Source of the DNA: Coffea arabica
Taxonomy: Eukaryota > Streptophyta > Magnoliopsida > Gentianales > Rubiaceae
Assembly: GCF_036785885.1 (NCBI RefSeq)
Contig: NC_092320.1
Location: forward strand, 14,447,557-14,511,556
Length of the DNA: 64,000 nt
Direction: 5' to 3'
The notes beneath the pieces are model-generated. The model saw only the letters and a list, made by a program, of their open reading frames with translations, had not been told where the DNA came from and searched no databases. Shown piece by piece: positions 55,916-64,000 of the stretch. Position 1 is the stretch's first letter; each line of letters starts with the position of its first letter. Made by a program: the position numbers and the translations under genes.

Positions 55916-56751
55916 CCTTTTTTCACTCAGCTTTAATAATGAACCCACAACCTCATAGAATTTTTCTTATTCTTTTCGTTCAATTTGCAGCTATATTCTG
56001 GATCTGTAGCTGGGAATCTTCCTTTTGAAACAGAAGCAAGCAACATAGCTTTTTTCCTTTTATCCCCATTTTCTGTCTTTTGGTTAGAAAATCTGTTGAC
56101 GGAATATATGTTCTTTTACGATTTAGTTTACAATATACTTTGTGGCTTTTGATTGCAATTTGTGTATTCTTAAGGATTAAAGTTTTGCCGGATGGAAATC
56201 GTTGGCATCGAGGATTGCCAAAAATATGATGTGAAAAGAAATTTAATACTACTGGAAGGTATTAATTTTCTGTAGTTACTTGTCAGTTCTGCAAAACTGC
56301 ATTCTTTAGACTGATATTTTGTAATTAATTGCTGGCTAACTTGAGCGTCGCAAGAAGATTGTAGCAGAGTCTGAGGATAAAAATTACTCCTTGAATTAGA
56401 ATATGCTTTTAATCAAGATATCTAACTTGCCTTTGATTTCCAGGTTACCAGCTTAAACGCTCGAAAATTTCTTTTTTGTTTTTTTGGGTAAGAAAAATTT
56501 CTGGTTAAGTTAATTACCGGTAACAAATTACTCGAATCTTCATTATTAGCTTCTACAGTTGAGCACCAATATAGTAACAAATAAGTCAGAATCTGCAACT
56601 TATTCTTGTCAGTGGAATCAATGATCATTAGCACGAAAAATTCCTACTAAAACGTTTAGCAAACAGTACTAATACATCCACCTAAAAAAAAACCTGCAAT
56701 ATTTCCCGGTGACAGGGTGAACACTGGTGTTTGTAAATGTGGATATGCCTA
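55916..56751. other. Spacer between L31 and the GDPD-like gene
   Basis: No gene; probably includes the 3' untranslated region of the minus-strand gene up to 56751. Confidence 0.5.
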
Positions 56752-59700
56752 TTAATAAACTTTGCTATTATAGCTGAGAATTGTAAGTACTGCAACCATT
56801 GCTGCAACCATGAGACCTGTGTTGCTAGCAGTTTTCGTGCTTCTTGATTTTTTGGGTGCTGGAGCAGGAAGAGAGTTAGAGCCAGATTCAGAAGGGGATG
56901 CGGGTGGAGGAGCTGAAATCTTGGCTACAGGAGGCAGTGCAGGATCATCGACATCTGCATTTTGAAGGAGAGGTACAGCGGGTGCAGCCTCTGGAGGTTT
57001 TGCTGTAACCAGATTGTTAAACATGTCACCTGGATTGATGGGTAGTATTGTATATGGAAGATTGGCATTTGGATTGGAACATGGGGACCCTGCAGCAGCA
57101 AAGGACAGCAAGTTACCGTTTGTAAGCTAGGCATGTATTGTGTTGAAGAAAATAATAACATGTGTCTTCTTTATGCTCATCTAGAGCTCTTCTGTAGTGC
57201 AGCAATCACGTATTTGTCATAGAGTGGTCATTGTTTTTTTTTTTTTTCGTTGTCTGGCTAGTGGTAATGTCTCTATTTCTAACAATTCTCTATGAAAATT
57301 CAACAAACATTTTTTCCCCTCAAAACAGTTCTTCTGGTTGCTCATTTAATTTCATTGTAGAGATCAGAGGAAATTTCTCTTCCATACTTCAGTAATAGAT
57401 GTATCATGATAGAGATGATTTCCAGGTTAGGCCAAAAAATAGAAGAAAAGAAACCATATGGTGGCCTTGATAAATTCCTAAAAATGCTTAAGTGGTAGTA
57501 AAACTTGCTTATGTAAATTGATAAATAAAAATGCTTACTCATGTATGCATTTGCTGTGGCAGGGTAGTCAGTTACGATTCCATCCACTCCTTTCTGAGTA
57601 AGAGTGGCGAGTTCGACATAAGGATCAGCGTAGTAATCAAATAAAAAGTTTTGGAACTCATTTCTCAGAATTCCCACATACACCGAGATGTTGGCAGCAT
57701 GCATGACTTCAACAAGGTTGCTGTAATTCAAGGACATGAAGACGGGGTTTGGATAGTCCAGAACAATAGAATTTCTGAACACTTTAACAGCATCAGCATA
57801 TTTTTTGACTTCCTGTGCTGTTTCTTGGGTTGAACCACCTATATCTTTGTCGATGGCCAAGACTCTTTGGTAAGTCTTGATGTCCTGGAACTTCGAAAGC
57901 ACTGAACTGTCATCTGACTGAATCAAAACTTTCTGAGTAGATTGCTTATCCATTGTGGCGTTGCTCAAGGCAGTGGTGACAGCACCAACAATGTCAAGAC
58001 CCTTGTTTGATGCTAGATAGGCAGCATTCTGATTAAAAGATCAAGTGTTAATTAACTTGTGCACGGTTGAAGAGTATAGTATAATCATGATGTTACATGA
58101 GACGTGGGATATGTAAAACGTTTTACAAGGAACCTGGAAATTAAAATATATCTTGACAAATGGAGTCCATGAAAGAGTTTGAAGTGAAGTGAATCTTACT
58201 TCAATGTTAATTAGAACTCCTGTAACTGCCCTATTCTTAGCAAGATCCAAGAATTCATTAAGAGTAACGAACTTTCCTGCATTCTTGTTTGCAGGGTTTC
58301 GAGCAAGAGGGCCATCAAAAACGCTTGCAAGTTGAGCTGAAAAGGGAGAAAAGCATCATATGTCAAAAGCTTGAAAAGGTGTCATAACCATTTTACTATT
58401 AAATAAAGCGTTTTGCTTACGTTTTAGTGATTGAATTTCAGTCCAAGTGAGATCAAAGGAGAATATTCCATTCTTATCTTGAATTTCAGGTATCCTGGTA
58501 GATCGGTCCATGAAAAGAGATGCTGCAGTGGTTGTCCCTATAAGATCAGCAGAAGGCAAGCAGAAGGCGGTTCCATCCTTGGACAGTTGAACAGAACAAT
58601 CGATTATCTCGGTTCCATCATCTATGGCTTTCTGGTATGCAAGATCAGTCGACCCAGGGTAATCTCCACTTGCTCCGTCGTGAGATATTATCAATGCTTT
58701 AATGCAAGAAGACAACGAGTTATTCCATGCAGCAATAGATTGCATAATTTTGTTTTCCAAGACTATGAAACGATACAAAGTGTAACACTTCTTACCTTTT
58801 ACAATTTTGGGAGCATTCTTGTTCTGGGCTAGGCATGCTGCAACATGAGCAGTTCTCAGGTCAGAACTAGATCAGGTAAAACCAAGGAAGAAAGCTAATG
58901 TAAAATTTTGAGACAGTTTCAGTCAGTTTGACTTTTTGATAGGTTTTGCAGTACTCTTCCTTTTGACTCATTGAGAAATATATTATAGGAATGGAGCAGA
59001 GAAAAAGCATAAATCTCACCAATGGACTCTGATGCGGTGGCAGGGAAATCCGTAATTACCCCGTCAACCGAAAACTGAGAATTGTCTATAAACTGCAGAT
59101 ACTCCTTGGTTGGATCATAGCTATAATTATAACTTAAGTAGTTATCATTTGCAAAGCCAGAAGCATACACTTCAAGACCTGCTTTGTGGAAATCAGATAC
59201 AGAACTCGTAGCAGGCAGCAATAGCCTTCCACTATCTACGGGCCATATGCTATCTTTTGGAAGAATAATCCCGGATGCAAATGTCTTGATCATATTTATG
59301 TCTGACAGCAGTGTAACATATGTTTTTTTCGTTGTAGGTTCAACTTCGTTTATGCCCGGAATCTTAAAAATGAGCTTTGCTGGGTTCACCTTTCCTACTA
59401 AGCCCTTCAAGAATCCAATCTCTGGTGATGAAATGTATGCAGGATTCAAGTCTCTCATGGTATCTATAATAAATGCTGATGCGCTGAGTTTCAGTCCGTC
59501 GTAGAAACTAGGATACTGCAGCACAAAATTGCAACAACATCAAATCCAAATTGTGAAAAACAAAGAAATCCCAAAAATTTATGGACGACTCCTCTAAAAT
59601 TCGTGATTGATTCTTGGTGTATTTTGAATTCTGCTTGTGTTAACTTTACCATTAATTAGTGTCAGTTAAATGAAAATAAAAGAGCAAGGAAAGGACCTCG

Positions 59701-60735
59701 ACGTTCATCCATAGCACTGGAGGAGGACCTTGCATGCCCACAACATCATAGGGTGTCAACAGAGGGTATGAACCATCCATACCAGGGGATCTTGAGTAAA
59801 TGCTTTGCACCACTGCCAGAGAAAGTATGTGAGTTAGATCAATTCAATGGCAATTCACAATCTTTGTGTCTATCTGGTAGCAACTTAATTGTTAAGCAGA
59901 AGAGCATTACTAACTCAAGAAATTACTTCTTTGTGCAGATTAAACAATACGAAATGCAGCTTTCTAAGAGAGAACAGAAGGAGAATGAAGAAGGATAGCA
60001 AAAGAAACTATGCAGTAGCATGGAATTCATTATTTTCTACTGTTTGAAAGGGCACTAGCATTGCTTCCTAATCTTCTAATGCGTTTGAGTTCAACCCTTC
60101 TTGTAAGTTTCTCTGTTCTTAATTGTAACCAGATGATAGTGCTCTACCAACTGAGAAAGGAAACTGAAGCTCTGTATAACCGTCTGACAACTTACAGAAA
60201 ACATTTTTGAGTAGATCATCTGCCAAAAAATCCACCCCATAGAATCCTTCCACATTCTTTCCGTTTATGTTGTAGGTTCTTGGTTTCAAGTCTGGAAAAG
60301 CTGTAGCAATAGTTGTTGCATTTTGAAGGTTCAGACTAGACTGGCAAAAGCCCTGTGCATCCTTTGTAAGTTGGAGATCACAGAGTAAGATCGTGCTAGC
60401 CAAGCTCGTCTGCTGTGCCGTAGTATAAGCAGGTAAACTGGACTCTGGTGCAATTCCAGAGAATCCACCCCTGGCTACTGCCACAGGCTCACCTCCTGCA
60501 AAGAGTCAAATCAGACAAGGGCATACAAACTTATAATTGGACTAAAGCATTGAGATCATTCGCACCCTTTAAGCAGGAAATTGAATACAACTCAATGTTA
60601 TAACACATTACCGTTTAGAGTTAGCCATTTTTTTGCAGGAGGGGGAACAACAGCAGGGTGGCGTCTTCCCCTGCCTCTGGCAGCCACTAGAGTGGTTTGG
60701 ATCAACAAGAAAGACAATAACAGTTGCCTGATCAT
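56752..60735 (-). CDS. GDPDL: Glycerophosphodiester phosphodiesterase-like protein (SHV3/GDPDL family)
   Basis: Nine exons on the minus strand: 60735-60612, 60495-60196, 59812-59697, 59515-59020, 58837-58796, 58696-58421, 58336-58200, 58028-57539, 57089-56752. They total 2319 nt (772 residues), the family's usual size. A signal peptide (MIRQLLLSFLLIQTTLVAA) is followed by KKWLTLNG, then a first GDPD-like domain starting VARGGFSGIAPESSLPAY (exons 2-4) and a second with ISHDGASGDYPGSTDLAY (exons 6-8). A Pro/Ser-rich stretch and a hydrophobic C-terminus (about the last 20 residues) indicate a GPI anchor. Known members act at the plasma membrane/cell wall in cell wall organisation and root hair growth; enzyme activity is weak or unproven. 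The start was chosen for its signal peptide; a longer out-of-frame ORF upstream is a shadow. Confidence 0.92.
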
Positions 60736-63700
60736 TTTCTTCCAATCCTGTCAGCCTGGTTGATTTCATAAATGGCAAACTATCAGATTTTCGCACGAGC
60801 ATGCAGAACAGACACAGAAACACGTGCAAGCACAGACTTATGTACCAGCAAAAACTTTGGTAAACAGAATACTGGTTTTCAAAGATGAATTTACCAGAAG
60901 TTGTGAAACCGAATTGCCTTCAGATTTGATCCTGCTTTAGCCTTTTTCCTTATTTAACTATATTCTGATTTTCTTCCGGGAGTGTCAGATAATGGCCGCC
61001 TCTGTTGCATTTATTTTTTAAATGTCGAATGCCTGTTGCCAAAACATTTCATGGATGTTTCCTTTTGATTTAGAAGATAACAGTGTATTAATTTATGTCT
61101 CTCCAGAACAATAAAGATCAAGAAAATTTAAACGCCCCCTTTCTTCTACTTATGGTTTCGGAGTTGCATTAAATATTTGCATAACGTAAGATGGCTAAAT
61201 CAAGATAAACAGTGTCCACAAAACAGGGATTTCGAGGACAATAGTAAATTCACATCGCATTGGTCCTGTGTTCAAGCAATATTAACATTCGACAAAAACG
61301 ATGAACGTGACAAACAAATCAAAGAACATTTCTATTATTAATGTCAAAGATCAAAGAGAAAACAACATGCAACAAAAAGGAAGGAAAGAGAAAGAAAGAT
61401 TGTGCGAAAATTTACTTGAATTCTGAGCTTCAGATGGAAGAAACAATCATTTCCCGAAGGAGGAAAAAATGATACCGAAACTCCCAAAGGGAAGGAATGG
61501 GGAAAAGGGGAGCTTCAGAAATTTGAGAGATGAAAACTAGGCACATATTTAAGGTCACTAGCTCCCACACATTTGTCGCGTTAATTTCTGGTCTTTGAAT
61601 CCATTCAAACGTCAACAAAAAAAAAAAAAAAAAAAGCCCTGGTTTTGCAATATTTTCCCCTTCATTACTACCACGGTCCTGTGTTTTGTCCTCCTAAATT
61701 CGAGGAAAGTCTGGCTGGTTTCCAACACCTTCATATACGGCAACAACTGACAACAGACAAATTCATAACCATTGAAACAGTTGTAAGCAAATTAATGTGG
61801 TAGTAATATTTATGGTAGAGTACATTTCTACAATGATACTACCAGTTTTACGGTTAAAATTGCTTCTGTCCTGCATGATGAGTTTACATATAGTTCATTA
61901 CTTTTTCAAGTTATAGACGAAATCCATGTTCTACACGATTAGATATGTGCCCAGAGCTTTCAAATCATTTCTACACATTACGCGATGAAACTATTTAATT
62001 TTGAGATCATTTTATGAGTGTACTCAAACTTTGAACTTTGTCATGATCTAGAGTTGGCCTGGGGAAATTACCAAGTTCTTATTGTGTGGTATTCAGGGAA
62101 AGTCGAATGGATATTACAAGAAGAGCAGAGGTACTAGCATATGCTGAATTCTATACACTGGGGGGGGGGGGGGGGGTTGGTCAATTTTGTTTACTTTCAC
62201 TGTTGCTAATAAACGTCTCATATATTATTGTTTTGATGAGTGATGCCAATTTTTGTAGGTCAAAGGAAACGAAGTAGGCAAGCTAAAAGTGCTCTAGACA
62301 TGAATGCATTTTTGGACAGCATTTAGAGTAAGTTTAATTTACCTAAGAAGTGATAACCTACAATAGCAAATGAATTTTTTTTTAAAAAAAAAAACCTATA
62401 TTTGCAAATAAGAAAGGAGTTCAATTTATGGAAGTTGCATCATCCTTATATATGTACACACACATATAAATGTAAATTAATAATGTGACCATCTTTCCTA
62501 ATTAATAAAAATGCACCAATTTTCTTCTCTGAAATCCTTTCACTGCTAGGTGGAAGCAAAAAAGCACCTAACAAAAAAGCCATAAACGGATATAAGTTTC
62601 CATCTCCTAAAACCTGTAATATTTAGAATAGTTTTCAGAGATATCGATGTCAAACAATTGATAGAATCTAAACTATTTACAATCTGCAAGTAATTATTAG
62701 AACCTTAAGTGCTTCGAGGCTCAAATTACATCTTGCAATGCTCAATAAGGAGTATGTTTTTGCTGCAAAATTATTTACTTCTTCCTAACTTAAATTTGGC
62801 AAACTCTTGAAGTCTACCTTAAGTCGCATGACAAATATGATGTTTGATTTGCTTGCACTTAAATGTGATTGGCTTCTTACACGCAATTGTACCTACAAGA
62901 AAGTTCACTCGACTATCTATACACACCAAATAATGATTAGCTGTGTTTAGTAGGTATCTAAAATGTAAAATTTCATGGGAAACTGGCAACTAGCATATAA
63001 AGATCATCAACAATCTCAGAATATAACCGTGCTACTTTGCATATATTCGTGAAGCTATATACTAAATTAATAAAACTTTGACAATTCTGAGCATAATCTT
63101 GGTTAAGTTCTTGTTATACCTCTAGTTTCTTGACTCTGTAATTTCTCCAACAGAGATAGTTGTGTGGCAAAGAGCCCTTTTTTACAGACCCTTCTTTATT
63201 ATTATCCTTCTTTCTCCTCTTACTTCTTGTCCGAATGTTCTAGACTACAAGTAACAGTCGCTGTGGTATGATTGTCAATGGAGATTCTTTACAATTCATC
63301 GAATAATGATAAACAAACTACTCTTTATTGATTTTACTTGCATTATATATTCTTTTTTTTTTGGAGACGTAGATAGACCCCAAGAAAAATATTGAAACCA
63401 ATTAATAGTTTCCTTGGTGGATTATGGCCAAAAGGTTAACAGCAAGATTGAATTGCCCAACCAAGGATATGTATCTGTTTATGTATATTTATATACACAT
63501 ACATACACACTGTTGTTCCGCTAGAATAAAAAGAGCTAATACTACATAGGAATAATAAAACAATAATAATAATAAAGATATAAGAGTGCACAAATGCGGT
63601 GGTTTGAAGAACAGATATCTCGTTTTTGTTTTAAAATGATTCAATCGTCCGCCGAAAAATAAATTACGGTGTAGCAAGATGTCCAACTTATCATCTTAGG

Positions 63701-64000
63701 ATACAACAGTACAGTCACATTTGTTGTTATTCTCTTTAGCCTATATAACTAAGAGAGTATAGCTCTACTAATACCGAATCTTCTTGCTAAAATACGAGAT
63801 AGGAATATATAGAAAATATGTTATTTTTCTCTTGTTACTTATAGCTGTCAGACTTCAGTAGCATTGGTAGCCCATAAGTATTTTCTCTCTCGTAGTCCAC
63901 ACACATATACAAGTGATAATAGTTAGTCAAAAGCGTAAGTTATACTAGTAACAATATGCTCAATAATGTAGGAATTATAGGTATTTAAATTAGAGGCATA
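60736..64000. other. Upstream region of the GDPD-like gene; no further gene seen
   Basis: 60736 to about 61400 should contain the promoter and 5' untranslated region of the minus-strand gene. Beyond that, simple runs occur (A-run 61617-61636, G-run 62161-62176, A-run near 62383). No array copy or recognisable coding region to the end of the window. Confidence 0.5.

Noticed and set aside
60608..60829. 73-codon frame overlapping the GDPD-like first exon
   Set aside because: Out of frame with the conserved signal peptide and KKWLTLNG; a shadow of the true exon.

Overview
This is nuclear DNA of a flowering plant, probably a eudicot: it is AT-rich, full of small inverted-repeat transposons, and carries two intron-containing plant genes. 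The species cannot be read from the sequence. The striking content is not protein-coding. From about 1.4 kb to 55.9 kb the window holds 31 recognisable copies (called L1 to L31 here) of a two-part sequence. In 28 copies both parts are present, always in the order A then B on the same strand and usually 80-230 bases apart. L23-L26 are inverted; all the others read on the plus strand. I do not recognise the family. It looks like a structured non-coding RNA gene of about 0.5 kb.

Domain A (about 100 nt) folds as a hairpin whose loop pairs with a downstream tail, an H-type pseudoknot. Domain B (150-250 nt) begins with a box C-like sequence (GTGATGA) and ends with a box D (CTGA) enclosed by an AGGC/GCCT stem, as in box C/D kink-turn RNAs. 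It contains an internal stem whose two strands change in concert between copies, a small hairpin capped by GCAA or GCGA, a variable arm and a conserved TGCAA/TTGCA hairpin. Compensatory base changes in several helices are the main evidence that the RNA structure is under selection. Seven well-kept copies have a TATA-like box 63-70 bp before domain A, so many copies may be separate transcription units. Others have lost parts and look like pseudogenes.

Layout. 1-276: fragment of an ATP synthase beta-subunit pseudogene. 1.4-3.7 kb: L1-L4. 5.0-5.8 kb: steroleosin-type dehydrogenase (HSD) pseudogene. 7.3-7.8 kb: L5. 9.1-10.8 kb: second HSD pseudogene. 11.2-11.75 kb: L6. 12.75-14.28 kb: an intact six-exon HSD gene on the minus strand. 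15.3-25.1 kb: L7-L17, many degenerate. 26.8-40.2 kb: L18-L22, mostly well preserved. 43.5-45.6 kb: inverted block L23-L26. 48.1-50.7 kb: L27-L29. 51.3-53.7 kb: nested transposons. 54.7-55.9 kb: L30-L31. 56.75-60.74 kb: a nine-exon GDPD-like gene on the minus strand, convergent with L31. 60.8-64 kb: no gene seen.

The array seems to have grown by local segmental duplication. Three ncRNA copies (L4, L5, L6) are each followed by an HSD copy on the opposite strand, and flanks of L7/L8 and L22/L27 are recognisably shared. The HSD and GDPD-like genes have no evident functional link to the RNA family. What the RNA does cannot be told from the sequence. Because the space between box C and the next CTGA is too short for a guide, and the bases before box D are not conserved, a standard methylation-guide role is unlikely.
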